Virus record (IMG/VR): IMGVR_UViG_3300042878_001945
Location: 1-44,136 of that record
Strand: one strand, 5' to 3'
Source: a virus
DNA: 44,136 nucleotides
Shown: piece by piece, positions 8,134-15,927 of the stretch
Numbering within the stretch: the stretch's first letter is position 1
Layout: each line of letters opens with the position of its first letter
Notes under the pieces: generated by a model
Database searches by the model: none
What the model was told of the DNA's origin: nothing
The model's input: only the letters and a program-made list of their open reading frames with translations
Program-made: the position numbers and the translations under genes

Positions 8134-9528
8134 TTAATCTACATAGGCAAAGGATTGGGCCAGGCAGTCGGCCAGGTCGGGGGAATGGCCCAGCATGTTG
8201 ACGACCTCGTCCTTGTCGGTAATACCAAGGGCATCGGTAGGGCCGAGGACGTAGCGGATGGCCATGAGTTCGCGTTTGAGCGATGGCATGAGCTGCTGGG
8301 GGATGGAAAATGGCCGGAACCAAGTGCCATTTGGGTCAAACCGGCTCCGGCACATCCAGTAGGCGTAGGAACGCATGTTGCGGAACTGTTTGTTGGCAGG
8401 GCGACCGCCCATGAAGGGAGTTGGGTTGTGGATACCGATCGAACGGAGCCGGAATGCAAAGTCAGCCCCGATACCAGCGGAGTCGAACGTGATCCGGTGG
8501 TCGGAAACGTCCCACTGACGCTTGAACTCGAAGGCTTTCCAGGCAGTTTGCTCGAGAGAGGCTGTATTGGATTCCCAGTAGGTGATGATCCCGTTATCGT
8601 CGCGGACGATGACCACAGAGCGGTCTCCTCCTCCGCCCGTGCCAAGGTCGATGGCGATCCGTTTAGGCCCACCCTGGACGTGTGGAGTGCGTTCGCAGGG
8701 AAACATCCAGTCGAGCGGGATCAAGGAGGCGGAATCTGCTTCGGGGAACTCGGCCTTGATGTGGGGTTTCCACCAGAGCGAGCCTTCGCCCCATTCCCGC
8801 TTCATCTTTTCGAGCCAGCCCTTGGATGCCATACCTCGGGCGGAGTGTTCGACGGAGATGTCGGGGGAGTCGGTGGACGGGATCTTGATCAAGCTGACCT
8901 TCTTGTCGGGCATGGACATCTGCCGCATGCACCGCTCGTAGAAAACGCCGTCCGGACGGAGCGGGTTTCCGATCAGGAGAGTTCTGTGAGGTGCGAGGGA
9001 GTCGAGAGCCTCGTAGATCTCGCGATCGACACCGGACGCCTCATCGACGATGAATGCCAGATTGCCAGCGTGGTGACCAGAGAGGCGTTCTTTCTTCTTG
9101 GTGGAGTAAGCCAGCACCCACCAGTCCTCGGCGATCTCGATCTTCATTGGCTGTTTGTAAACTCTTGCTTTCGGGAAGAGTTTGTAAGGACATTCATGAA
9201 AGGCCTTGAGTATGTACGACCAACAGACTTCCTTGAGCTGGGTTTCGGAGGGAGCCGTGACGATGACCTTGCTGTTCTTGTGGTACATCAAGTACCAGAG
9301 AACGAGAGCGGCCACGGAAAAGGACTTGCCAACGGAGTTTCCTGCCATACAGAGGGTTGTCTCTGAGGTACGAAAGCTCTCGGCAAGGTCTGCCTGTTTG
9401 CTCCAGAAAGGAGGTCTACCGAGGACGACCTTGTTGAACCGAGAGATGGAGTTGCGGCAGGGGTCATATTCGTTGAGCAGCCAAGGCGGGGTCGGCTTGG
9501 AGATCATGAAGTCGGCGGAGACTTTCAA
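8134..9528 (-). CDS. terL: Terminase large subunit
   Basis: The packaging motor: an ATPase that pumps DNA into the prohead and a nuclease that cuts it. In a 464-residue product the Walker A motif is GNSVGKS (about residue 62), Walker B is LAFIVDEAS (about 155), and the RuvC-like nuclease has acidic residues in AIDLGTGGGGDRS, ITFDSAGIG and SPDLADCLAQSF near the C-terminus. I chose TTG 9528, which follows AAGAGGA and overlaps the upstream stop as TTGA. The ATG at 9507 lacks a binding site. It lies between a candidate small terminase and portal. Confidence 0.93.
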   Translation of the reverse strand: MKVSADFMISKPTPPWLLNEYDPCRNSISRFNKVVLGRPPFWSKQADLAESFRTSETTLCMAGNSVGKSFSVAALVLWYLMYHKNSKVIVTAPSETQLKEVCWSYILKAFHECPYKLFPKARVYKQPMKIEIAEDWWVLAYSTKKKERLSGHHAGNLAFIVDEASGVDREIYEALDSLAPHRTLLIGNPLRPDGVFYERCMRQMSMPDKKVSLIKIPSTDSPDISVEHSARGMASKGWLEKMKREWGEGSLWWKPHIKAEFPEADSASLIPLDWMFPCERTPHVQGGPKRIAIDLGTGGGGDRSVVIVRDDNGIITYWESNTASLEQTAWKAFEFKRQWDVSDHRITFDSAGIGADFAFRLRSIGIHNPTPFMGGRPANKQFRNMRSYAYWMCRSRFDPNGTWFRPFSIPQQLMPSLKRELMAIRYVLGPTDALGITDKDEVVNMLGHSPDLADCLAQSFAYVD

Positions 9529-9767
9529 GAGATGTCCTCTTGGGATAAACGCTCGTCCATCCATTCGATGCAAGCGGCCTTAGACTCTTTGATGCAGTCG
9601 AAGTAACCGTGTGCTATGGGGAGATCGGCGTGACATTCTGGGTTGATACGCAGGACAAATATTGAGTACTTTTTTTCGCCGCTACAAAGATACACAGATG
9701 CCCGCCAATCGCCTTTGGTAAGTCTCCAGGATTTGCCATCAATCGTACACCAGTTCTGGGCAATCAT
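9525..9767 (-). CDS. Hypothetical protein between terminase subunits
   Basis: An 80-residue protein rich in aromatic residues and Cys (QNWCTIDGKSWRLTKGDWRASVYLC). The start overlaps the upstream stop (ATGA, 9764-9767), and its own stop overlaps the terL TTG. It reads as a compact beta-rich N-terminus and a helical C-terminus (ESKAACIEWMDERL). The family is not recognised. Confidence 0.65.
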   Translation of the reverse strand: MIAQNWCTIDGKSWRLTKGDWRASVYLCSGEKKYSIFVLRINPECHADLPIAHGYFDCIKESKAACIEWMDERLSQEDIS

Positions 9768-10159
9768 TCTTCTGGCTCCTGAGGTGAGATATCGATGTAT
9801 TCGATGGATGGCATGGGTGTATCCGAGACGATCGGCCCTTGATCCGGCCCATCTGCCAGTGAGTAGGCGATGTTCTTTTCCAGTGAGGAGAGGAGGTCGA
9901 ACTTCTCTCGCTGGAGTTCTGCATAATCGACAGCGATGGCGTTCTTGATGTTGGAGTTGGACATCTCCAGCTGCACCCGTGTCGCGGTCATAACGTCCTT
10001 AGGCGAGAAAATGTTGTCGGCATTTTCTACGATGCGAGCTATAGTCTGTGCAGACTTGATCTTCTGTTCATGAGTGACAGGCCAATCTTCCCTGATAGCC
10101 TTGCGGAGCATGGAGAGTATCTCCCTGGCCGGAATGCCGTCGACGTTCCCTTGACCCAT
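9764..10159 (-). CDS. terS: Probable terminase small subunit
   Basis: A 131-residue protein upstream of terL. Helical segments (residues about 10-70: IPAREILSMLRKAIREDWPV ... AQTIARIVENADNIFSPKDVMTATRVQLEMSNSNI) look like the DNA-recognition and oligomerisation helices of small terminases, with the common A/R-rich 'sp(k/r)-D-v-x-A-x-R' pattern. ATG 10159 is preceded by AGAGGGAAAGGGG; the earlier in-frame start at 10237 lacks a good site. The large non-coding stretch just upstream would fit a packaging site. The assignment is by position and helix pattern, not a firm family match. Confidence 0.55.
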   Translation of the reverse strand: MGQGNVDGIPAREILSMLRKAIREDWPVTHEQKIKSAQTIARIVENADNIFSPKDVMTATRVQLEMSNSNIKNAIAVDYAELQREKFDLLSSLEKNIAYSLADGPDQGPIVSDTPMPSIEYIDISPQEPEE

Positions 10160-10649
10160 GTCTTCCCCTTTCCCTCTAAGGACTTGAGATTCTTTTGAAA
10201 GTACCCTATTGCAGAACAGGAAGTTCACGTTTACCATAGGTATGGGTTGGCCGGATGCATGGGGTACACCCAGTGGCCACCAGTATTGACCCGCACACTT
10301 AGTGTAAAAGTTTCCCAGGTAATTTACAAGCCAAAGCCAAAGCCTTGTTGTTGTTCTTGATGCTGGACAAACTCAGGAAAACGACAACAAGCGGTTTCCT
10401 GAAAACGGTCAATAAAAAAAATCGCCACCACCCGCTACAGGTCAGTGAGCCGATATTGAAAAATGTGGAATATCCAGAAGGGGGTGTGGCAGGGGGCTAC
10501 CGCCTCCCACTTGATGATGGTCAAGCGGGAAGGCGGTCGGCGTCCAGTGTGGTCGACGTCCGGTGGAATATAACCGTCCAGTTATATAAGCCTGGACGGT
10601 GAAGGAGCGGGAAAAAGGGAAAGTGGGGCAACGTGTCACAGGCCTAGTG
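10160..10649. other. 490-bp non-coding region with strong hairpins, candidate packaging or control site
   Basis: No convincing gene is seen. It contains a 9-bp inverted repeat (10573-10581/10592-10600), a long imperfect hairpin (10500-10514/10521-10536, with GCCTCCC and GGGAAGGC arms), and an 11-bp, one-mismatch hairpin (10373-10383/10392-10402). Related GTCCAGTG/GTCCGGTG/GTCCAGTT words recur at 10540-10582. An eight-A run lies at about 10415-10422. A CAGTATTGACC word lies at 10281-10291 on the + strand. It sits immediately upstream of the terminase genes, where pac or cos sites often lie. Confidence 0.6.
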
Positions 10650-10901
10650 TCACAATATTTCGTAAAGCCTTGCCGTATGTACCGTATGGTACATAGCCGT
10701 TGACTCAAAATCATGCCAGATAGCAAGAGTGCACAATCCTAGTAACTCTACCGCCGTATCATAACCATTGTTAATACAGCTATCTACCGTGATACCACTC
10801 AGGCCTTCTGTATCAAGAGGCATCGTCATCAATCGTCGATAGTCAGCAATAATCTTATCGTCGATTGTGATCGTCTCATACTTGGTTTTGATTGTAGTCA
10901 T
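10650..10901 (-). CDS. Hypothetical protein, last gene of the accessory region
   Basis: An 83-residue protein (MTTIKTKYETITIDDKIIADYRRL...). AAGGGAACC precedes ATG 10901, which overlaps the stop of the upstream small gene as ATGA. No family recognised. It is the final gene before the long non-coding stretch ahead of terS. Confidence 0.6.
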   Translation of the reverse strand: MTTIKTKYETITIDDKIIADYRRLMTMPLDTEGLSGITVDSCINNGYDTAVELLGLCTLAIWHDFESTAMYHTVHTARLYEIL

Positions 10902-11044
10902 CAGCTGGTTCCCTTCACTTTGAATTGTTTCTTGTCAACCCCCTTGGGTACTATACATACCGATTGGATACGTTCGATTGTTGCCAGCTGACTGGCAACA
11001 TATTCGATGATTGCGTCTAGTTGTTCGATTGTCAGTGTGATCAT
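10901..11044 (-). CDS. Small hypothetical protein
   Basis: A 47-residue frame (MITLTIEQLDAIIEYVASQL...) with TATAGGACA upstream of ATG 11044 and an ATGA overlap with the following gene. An N-terminal amphipathic helix is followed by a basic C-terminus. A TCGGTAT motif of the dispersed family lies inside it (about 10946-10965). Unrecognised; support is from coupling and ribosome binding site only. Confidence 0.5.
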   Translation of the reverse strand: MITLTIEQLDAIIEYVASQLATIERIQSVCIVPKGVDKKQFKVKGTS

Positions 11045-11076
11045 GTGTGGTGTCCTATAGGCCAAAAAAAGACTTT

Positions 11077-11328
11077 TTAGAAAGAGTCTAGTACACGTTT
11101 TAGACTCTTATAAGGTTGACAAGTGGGCGGACTATGAATGAATGATTTATTCAAGGCTTGTTCGATTGTGTAGCCTTGGATGATGTTTTCATCCATATCC
11201 TGTAAGGCTTTACAGTAATGAGCCATGGCGTATTTATTCCACCATTGTGACCTTTTTTCCGCCATTTTGTCATAACGGATTAATGCCGATAGCATTTTAT
11301 CACGTATCAATTCCCATTGTTCGTTCAT
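11077..11328 (-). CDS. Hypothetical helical protein
   Basis: An 83-residue protein rich in Trp, Tyr, Met and Lys in the first half (WELIRDKMLSALIRYDKMAEKRSQWWNKYAMAHY). It is probably all-helical. AAAAGGAATCG precedes ATG 11328. A 10-bp hairpin and a motif copy lie upstream. The family is not recognised. Confidence 0.6.
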   Translation of the reverse strand: MNEQWELIRDKMLSALIRYDKMAEKRSQWWNKYAMAHYCKALQDMDENIIQGYTIEQALNKSFIHSPPTCQPYKSLKRVLDSF

Positions 11329-11353
11329 CGTCGATTCCTTTTCATGTGGTTGT

Positions 11354-11394
11354 TTGTGCCGATCGAAGTAATCGGCACAATGGATATACCGAAC
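11354..11394 (-). promoter_or_regulatory. Hairpin plus TCGGTAT motif copy
   Basis: A 10-bp inverted repeat (11354-11363/11371-11380, TTGTGCCGAT arms, 7-nt loop) lies between two genes. On the transcribed strand a TTCGGTATATCC motif copy (about 11377-11394) directly precedes it. There is no T-run, so termination by itself is unlikely. It may be a regulatory hairpin or a protein site. Confidence 0.5.
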
Positions 11395-11402
11395 GTGTTC
11401 AC

Positions 11403-12191
11403 TTAGGCCTTTTTACGGGAATATGACCCAAGGCCTTTTAAGGCCGTCAAGGCCGCGGCCGCGTCGCTTCCCTTGGGTTGCGTGCCATGTATTAAAAGGG
11501 AAAAGGACTGATTACGTTTACTTGGATCGGCCGCGTGGGAATCGTCATGATCTATCTCTAGGCCTAGTGTTTTGGCCTCTAGTTCTGAAAAGACAATCAC
11601 GGCTTGCCTAAGATTGAATTCATCAATCAATCGATCGAACTTGCCACCTTTGGAGGCCGTTAACACTAGATTTTCCAATTGGTTAATCTCATCTAATAGA
11701 TTAATCCAATATGGTAGACTCTTAGTATACGCGTAAAAAAGCTTTCTAGTATTTCTTTTAGCTACAATCAACCAAGCTTTTAAATATCGCTGGTTGAAGA
11801 AGTCACCCGCAACATGAATACGAACAATTCCGGCATCATCCGGTAGTTGTGATTCGATCACATCCGCTATTTCATCGGCCGTTTCAAGGCCTTTTAAGGC
11901 CTCAAAATTGCCTAGCCTAAGGTTATATACGTTCGTATATTGAACCTCCTGTGAGGCCGAAAAGCACCTAGTTTTAGTGTTTTTTCCGTCCCGAATTGTT
12001 CGTTTACCATTGTCGTTTTTAACGGCCTTGGAAAGACACTCGTTAGCGAATGGGCACGAATAACCTGAAATCAGGTCAAAACTGTAAATAGACTTGTCGC
12101 CGTCAAGGTACGGCTGTAGATTGTCAACTTGTGACAATCTCTCAATTTTAGCATTTGCTTGTGAGAAGCGGACGTTTTGTGTTGTGATCAT
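11403..12191 (-). CDS. Gp88-like phage protein
   Basis: A 262-residue protein that closely resembles the phage 'gene product 88' family of unknown function. Typical elements are SGYSCPFANECLSKA (residues 43-57), a second Cys in TRCFSASQE, IVRIHVAGDFFNQRYLKAWLIVA, FYAYTKSLPYW, LTASKGGKFD, and a C-terminal FSLLIHGTQPKGSDAA. The Cys cluster suggests metal binding. The gene is more AT-rich than the late genes, like its neighbours in the accessory region. A copy of the TCGGTAT motif precedes its start region. The activity is unknown; family membership is judged by eye. Confidence 0.65.
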   Translation of the reverse strand: MITTQNVRFSQANAKIERLSQVDNLQPYLDGDKSIYSFDLISGYSCPFANECLSKAVKNDNGKRTIRDGKNTKTRCFSASQEVQYTNVYNLRLGNFEALKGLETADEIADVIESQLPDDAGIVRIHVAGDFFNQRYLKAWLIVAKRNTRKLFYAYTKSLPYWINLLDEINQLENLVLTASKGGKFDRLIDEFNLRQAVIVFSELEAKTLGLEIDHDDSHAADPSKRNQSFSLLIHGTQPKGSDAAAALTALKGLGSYSRKKA

Positions 12192-12408
12192 AGTATCAAT
12201 CCGTTCGTGTTGTTGTTGTGTCCGTTAGTGGACAACATCCATACCGATGCCCTATGAGTCGTGGCCCATACCCTCAGGTATGAAAACACGCACCCAGGAC
12301 GCACCCGCCAAGGTGCGCCCAGGTACGCTCGCTCGTACCCTCGTACGCCAAAGCGAAAAAGAAGGAAGAAGGAAAAAAGAAGGCTAAAAGAAAGCTAAAA
12401 AAGGTGCT
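12192..12408. other. Intergenic region with three hairpins and a purine tract
   Basis: No gene is seen. Inverted repeats are CGCACC/GGTGCG (12300-12317), GGTACG/CGTACC (12322-12339) and ATACC/GGTAT (12268-12281). A nearly pure purine tract on the + strand runs from about 12350 to 12403; on the transcribed strand it is a C/T tract. A TCGGTATGG motif copy lies at about 12231-12248. The hairpins plus pyrimidine tract may affect termination or RNA stability. Confidence 0.6.
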
Positions 12409-12705
12409 TCAAGGAAGCGGAACAGGCCGACCCCATCTCTTAGCCCTGTCAACCGACTTTTTGTATTCGATTCGCTGGTAGATATAGGCATCGAAGTAGA
12501 TCTTGATTAGGCCGGGCCTCGTAGAGTTGAACATCTGCTGTTTATGCTCCTCCATGCGGCCCCTGTGACGTGCAGCCCAATAGAGGCTGTCATAACAGTA
12601 AACCCGCCTGTTGGGCGTCTTATAGGCCTTTGCGGCCTCTTTACGCTGGGCCTTGACCCATGACCGCTCTGACACTCTCGACCGTGTTTTCTCGACCGTA
12701 GACAT
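12409..12705 (-). CDS. Small basic hypothetical protein
   Basis: A 98-residue, strongly basic, aromatic-rich protein (RVYCYDSLYWAARHRGRMEEHKQQM..., KKSVDRAKRWGRP). ATG 12705 was preferred over the longer frame because GGAGCAGGA lies just upstream and the upstream gene occupies the rest. Its charge would suit nucleic-acid binding, but there is no recognised domain. Confidence 0.6.
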   Translation of the reverse strand: MSTVEKTRSRVSERSWVKAQRKEAAKAYKTPNRRVYCYDSLYWAARHRGRMEEHKQQMFNSTRPGLIKIYFDAYIYQRIEYKKSVDRAKRWGRPVPLP

Positions 12706-12748
12706 GATTCCTGCTCCGTTGCTGTTGTTGTTGATGATCCGACAATAG

Positions 12749-12910
12749 TTATTCCGCTGAATCCGCTGGATTTTGGCCCATACGCTGTAGCAATTTCTCA
12801 TATAAAGTCTGTAATTCAGCCTTCTGCTCAGGCCGATATGCATGGGCAATCGGCTCGCCATTGGCGTAAAGGACGTGATGCCCCTTGAACGATACGATCT
12901 CAATACGCAT
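12749..12910 (-). CDS. Small hypothetical protein
   Basis: A 53-residue protein (MRIEIVSFKGHHVLYANGEPIAHAY...). ATG 12910 follows CGAAAGGAATAG, the ribosome-binding sequence that recurs through this region. A short beta N-terminus with a G-E-P turn and a helical C-terminus (KAELQTLYEKLLQRM) can be seen. Unrecognised. Confidence 0.6.
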   Translation of the reverse strand: MRIEIVSFKGHHVLYANGEPIAHAYRPEQKAELQTLYEKLLQRMGQNPADSAE

Positions 12911-12958
12911 TGCTATTCCTTTCGAGTTGTTGGTGAAACTGGCACTGCTCATACCGGA

Positions 12959-13237
12959 TCAACCACAAGACATGATTTCCCATTCGTTTTGCTTGTTTGA
13001 CAAGATTGCTCTGTACGTGCCAGGCGTAATATCTACCTCGATGGGCCTGATCTGGTACATGTTGATCAGATCTCTAACCTCATTTGACGAGCCATAAAAA
13101 TCACGGTAAACCTTTGGCTTTGCCTTAGGAAAAAACGTCAGAATGCCCTCGTCATTAATGCGATGATTCGCAAATATGACCCACAATGCACGGCTGTTGC
13201 CGTTAACGTCACGCTTGGTTTTGTATTTCATAATCAT
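12959..13237 (-). CDS. Hypothetical protein
   Basis: A 92-residue protein (MIMKYKTKRDVNGNSRALWVIFANHRINDEGILTF...). GGAGATAG precedes ATG 13237. The TCGGTATAGACAGTGTC motif lies upstream, between this gene and the previous stop, and a second copy lies right after its end. Probably alpha/beta; no family recognised. Confidence 0.6.
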   Translation of the reverse strand: MIMKYKTKRDVNGNSRALWVIFANHRINDEGILTFFPKAKPKVYRDFYGSSNEVRDLINMYQIRPIEVDITPGTYRAILSNKQNEWEIMSCG

Positions 13238-13304
13238 GGCATCTATCTCCGTTCGTTACTGTTGTTGTATTGACCACTGACACTGTCTATACCGATCAGG
13301 CTGA

Positions 13305-13484
13305 TTAGACGCACTCAGAGACCTTGACCTTGGTGCAACCAATAGACCTGTGCTTTTTTGCAATGGCTTTAGCCTTACGTAAGGCGTCAGCCGAATCCTC
13401 AGGCGGAAAATACGTTTTAAAAGAGCCTTTTTTGCGGCTGTTAGGGTGGACAAAAGTGATCAAATATCCGATTTCGCCTAGCAT
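13305..13484 (-). CDS. Small basic hypothetical protein
   Basis: A 59-residue protein (MLGEIGYLITFVHPNSRKKG...) from ATG 13484, with TCGAAAGGAAATAC immediately upstream. It is Lys-rich in the centre (RKAKAIAKKHRS). Both flanks carry the dispersed TCGGTAT motif. The frame is well bounded by the neighbouring genes, which leaves little doubt that it is coding. Function unknown. Confidence 0.65.
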   Translation of the reverse strand: MLGEIGYLITFVHPNSRKKGSFKTYFPPEDSADALRKAKAIAKKHRSIGCTKVKVSECV

Positions 13485-13533
13485 TGTATTTCCTTTCGAA
13501 TTGTGGGGTTGTGACTGACACTGCTCATACCGA

Positions 13534-13830
13534 TTAAGGCCAAAGCCCTGTCACTTCGTAAGAATTGTCGCAGTCTGGCGTAGGCAAATTCGGATGATGT
13601 CCAGTAATGTGGCTGTATATATCCAAACAGCCCTGAAAGCAGTTCGAATTAAAAACCGCAATTGCTCGACCATCAGAAAGGCGACCGTAAAGAGTCCAAA
13701 AAGACTCGACAAAAGAATCATCGTCTTCTGGTTCACCTTCAAAGATTCGCTCGATGTAAGTGTCATCTGGGCTACCCGTTTTGCCCTGATACTTGCCGAC
13801 TAATCCAATCTCGTATGATCTGAACTTCAT
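13534..13830 (-). CDS. Hypothetical acidic protein
   Basis: A 98-residue protein with an acidic centre (FEGEPEDDDSFVESFW) and aromatic strands. Its TAA stop forms the first bases of a TAATCGGTATGAGCAGTG motif copy. Unrecognised. Confidence 0.6.
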   Translation of the reverse strand: MKFRSYEIGLVGKYQGKTGSPDDTYIERIFEGEPEDDDSFVESFWTLYGRLSDGRAIAVFNSNCFQGCLDIYSHITGHHPNLPTPDCDNSYEVTGLWP

Positions 13831-13887
13831 CTCAATCCCCTTGTGTTAAGCCCAGCCCCGATTGACTGGGCATCGTCCATACCGACC

Positions 13888-14151
13888 TCATGCGTTCGGG
13901 TCGCCCTCATACTCCCAGCCCACTGCCTTGATCAGGTTGACCAAGTCCTCGATCTGCACGCTCTCACTCACAAGCTCGCCATACGAAAGCGAAAAAGAAG
14001 GGGAGAACTCTCTGGCCTCGGACGCGACCATAAGCCACGTCAAGTCCTTCAGCCTGTCCTCCAAGACGCAGAGCAGATCGCCTCGCTCGTAGAGGCCCAT
14101 GCGGATGATCTCTGACGATGTTGGCCAGATTTGGCCCATTCTTAATTGCAT
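13888..14151 (-). CDS. Hypothetical protein
   Basis: An 87-residue acidic protein (MQLRMGQIWPTSSEIIRMGLYERGDLLCVLEDRL...). The start is uncertain: TTG 14163, ATG 14151 and ATG 14139 are all in frame with weak binding sites. I list ATG 14151. A TATTGACC word overlaps the start region. Unrecognised. Confidence 0.5.
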   Translation of the reverse strand: MQLRMGQIWPTSSEIIRMGLYERGDLLCVLEDRLKDLTWLMVASEAREFSPSFSLSYGELVSESVQIEDLVNLIKAVGWEYEGDPNA

Positions 14152-14229
14152 TGTATTGACCAATCACTTTGATAGGCTAGTCTATACCACTCGGTTTAAA
14201 TTTGGCTGGGAACGCCCCAGCCATAGCAC

Positions 14230-14358
14230 TTACCGAACGGATGATTTGGTGAAATTGCGAATCTTTTTGAGGGATATCGCCTTAGGTTTACGTGGCCTAC
14301 GAGTCTTTCGCTCGTAAGTAAAAGAGATCCCAAAAACTGTTATCGAAAAAGACCACAT
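14230..14358 (-). CDS. Very small basic protein
   Basis: A 42-residue protein (MWSFSITVFGISFTYERKTRRPRK...) from ATG 14358 with AAGGAAGG at ideal distance. A hydrophobic N-terminus is followed by a very basic stretch of Arg/Lys/Pro. It could associate with membrane or nucleic acid. The stop codon lies inside a CGGTAAGTG motif copy. It fills an otherwise empty gap. Confidence 0.6.
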   Translation of the reverse strand: MWSFSITVFGISFTYERKTRRPRKPKAISLKKIRNFTKSSVR

Positions 14359-14412
14359 TGAAATGCCTTCCTTGGCAAAGGGTAAATTGAGAACTGACAA
14401 CTCACTTACCGA

Positions 14413-14904
14413 TCAGATCAAGTAAAGTGGATTGGGGGCGAACTCTGGCCCATCTCCCCATCCTGTAAGTTTTTTTACCTGCTCAAGTTCATCCTCGTGA
14501 ATCATGACTCCCTTGGTCGTCAAAGTGTCGCCAAATCGTTCGGCAATCTCAGGGTGATCTTCTCGCAACTCAGTCCAGAACTCATCTGCGGAATACTCAA
14601 AGTCAACCGCCACTTGAAACCAAGTCTCACCGTCATGGTCAATGTAGATCAATTTCCAATCTTGAGTGGTATCATCCAGCTTCAGGAAAATACCTTCCCA
14701 TTCTCCCCAACTGCTATCACTGCCACATTCAAAGGCTCCACGCCCGTTAGGCCAGCGGCACATCGTACCAGTCCAAGATTGACCAAATTCATTTTCGCCT
14801 CTGACGTCCCAGATCTCGCAACCAATTTCCAATTCGGCGAGTTGGTCGGGAGCGAAACTCATGTTTTTGGCTGTCTCGAGATCTTCTTGCGTCTCAATCT
14901 TCAT
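14413..14904 (-). CDS. Hypothetical acidic protein
   Basis: A 163-residue acidic protein rich in Trp (SSWGEWEGIF, DWKLIYIDHDGETWFQV). The start ATG 14904 follows CGAAAGGAATTAG; the frame upstream of it overlaps the inter-gene motif. The TGA stop is the first codon of a TGATCGGTAAGTG motif copy. No family recognised. Confidence 0.65.
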   Translation of the reverse strand: MKIETQEDLETAKNMSFAPDQLAELEIGCEIWDVRGENEFGQSWTGTMCRWPNGRGAFECGSDSSWGEWEGIFLKLDDTTQDWKLIYIDHDGETWFQVAVDFEYSADEFWTELREDHPEIAERFGDTLTTKGVMIHEDELEQVKKLTGWGDGPEFAPNPLYLI

Positions 14905-14943
14905 CTGTCTAATTCCTTTCGTTTGGGTTACTGAACAATACAC

Positions 14944-15252
14944 TTACCGATCAGCCTTAAATGCAGCTTGCCTCTTTTCGCAAATCTCATGCTCGAAGAT
15001 CCGAATGCCATTCTCAGACCTTGTGGCCAACAGGTTAGTCGTGTCGTGCAACTCTTCCTGAAGCGCGTCGTAATCGACAAACTCATCTTGCGAATACCAA
15101 GGCTGCAAAGGATTTTGAGAGTCAAAGAAATTTTTCATCGTAGAGGCGTCAGCCTCAATGAAATCAATGACTTGGTCGTTCTGGTCTCGCACGATGACAA
15201 CATCTTCGCCATCGTACAGCCACCATTCTAAAACAGCTACTTCTACGCTCAT
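14944..15252 (-). CDS. Hypothetical acidic protein
   Basis: A 102-residue protein (MSVEVAVLEWWLYDGEDVVIVRDQNDQVIDFIE...) with GAGAAGAGG upstream of ATG 15252. Its last codons and stop (GAT CGG TAA) are part of a motif copy, so the motif overlaps coding sequence here. Unrecognised. Confidence 0.65.
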   Translation of the reverse strand: MSVEVAVLEWWLYDGEDVVIVRDQNDQVIDFIEADASTMKNFFDSQNPLQPWYSQDEFVDYDALQEELHDTTNLLATRSENGIRIFEHEICEKRQAAFKADR

Positions 15253-15305
15253 GTCAACCTCTTCTCGATTAAAGAACCCTTGAACAACTCACTTACCGAA
15301 GCAGC

Positions 15306-15665
15306 TCAATCGACCTCTTTGTATTCCTTGATCCATTTGTGGATCTCTTTTTCCTTCAACTCAGCATGCGAAGGGATAAACTTGTCCCACCACATAAGCT
15401 CGACTGGCTCTTTGTAATACAACTTGTCATCAACCCAGCAACGCCACATGTTGACAGACTTTAGCTGTATAAAAGGAACTTTTTCGGTCGGCTTATCGAC
15501 CTCGATCCTAACGCCGTAAGCGTGATATCTTTTATCCTTTGGGCCGAATTCACCCAGGTTAACAACTGACGCTTTGAATCCGATACGGCCAGCGAACTTA
15601 GCGCACCTTTTAGCGTCTTCAAGAGTTAGCGAGCTAAGGGTTGGATCGGACGGTGGAAGTTTCAT
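15306..15665 (-). CDS. Hypothetical protein
   Basis: A 119-residue alpha/beta protein (SLTLEDAKRCAKFAGRIGFKASVVNLG...) with a Lys/Glu-rich helical C-terminus. GGAGACC, which overlaps the end of the previous gene, serves as ribosome binding site, so the two are coupled. Unrecognised. Confidence 0.65.
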   Translation of the reverse strand: MKLPPSDPTLSSLTLEDAKRCAKFAGRIGFKASVVNLGEFGPKDKRYHAYGVRIEVDKPTEKVPFIQLKSVNMWRCWVDDKLYYKEPVELMWWDKFIPSHAELKEKEIHKWIKEYKEVD

Positions 15666-15668
15666 AAT

Positions 15669-15875
15669 TTAGGTCTCCGGCGGCCATCTGCGGGGTGGGA
15701 TTGGTTTGTCTTTCAAGCGTACCCAATCTTCGATAATGTGATCCAGTATCTCGGATTGCGACACGCCAGCCTCTGCAGCCCGATTGTGCAGCCAGTGTCG
15801 CCACTGACTGCTCGCTCGGATGGTGAAGATATGCGACTTGGCATAACCTTCTGTTTTGTAGACTTCTTTATCCAT
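15669..15875 (-). CDS. Ribbon-helix-helix-like DNA-binding protein
   Basis: A 68-residue protein. FTIRASSQWRHWLHNRAAEAGVSQSEILDHIIEDWVR is split here into a strand (residues 17-21, FTIRA) and two helices (about 24-36 and 40-53), the standard Arc/MetJ-type plan with the V-S-Q-S-E turn. Such dimers bind operators through the beta strand. It could control this phage's early genes, but no target is shown. AGGAGAC precedes ATG 15875. Confidence 0.6.
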   Translation of the reverse strand: MDKEVYKTEGYAKSHIFTIRASSQWRHWLHNRAAEAGVSQSEILDHIIEDWVRLKDKPIPPRRWPPET

Positions 15876-15927
15876 CTTTCAGTCTCCTGTCCTGTATAGA
15901 CAGCATAGACAGAAGAAAGGAAGAAAA

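Noticed and set aside
7897-9366. 489-codon frame on the + strand opposite terminase
   Set aside because: It lies wholly antisense to terL and the Cys-rich gene, has no coupled neighbours and no domain pattern. It is a shadow of the terL codon usage.
12706-12903. Extended N-terminus of the basic protein (long 164-codon frame)
   Set aside because: It overlaps the well-supported 53-residue gene in another frame and starts without a ribosome site; ATG 12705 has one.
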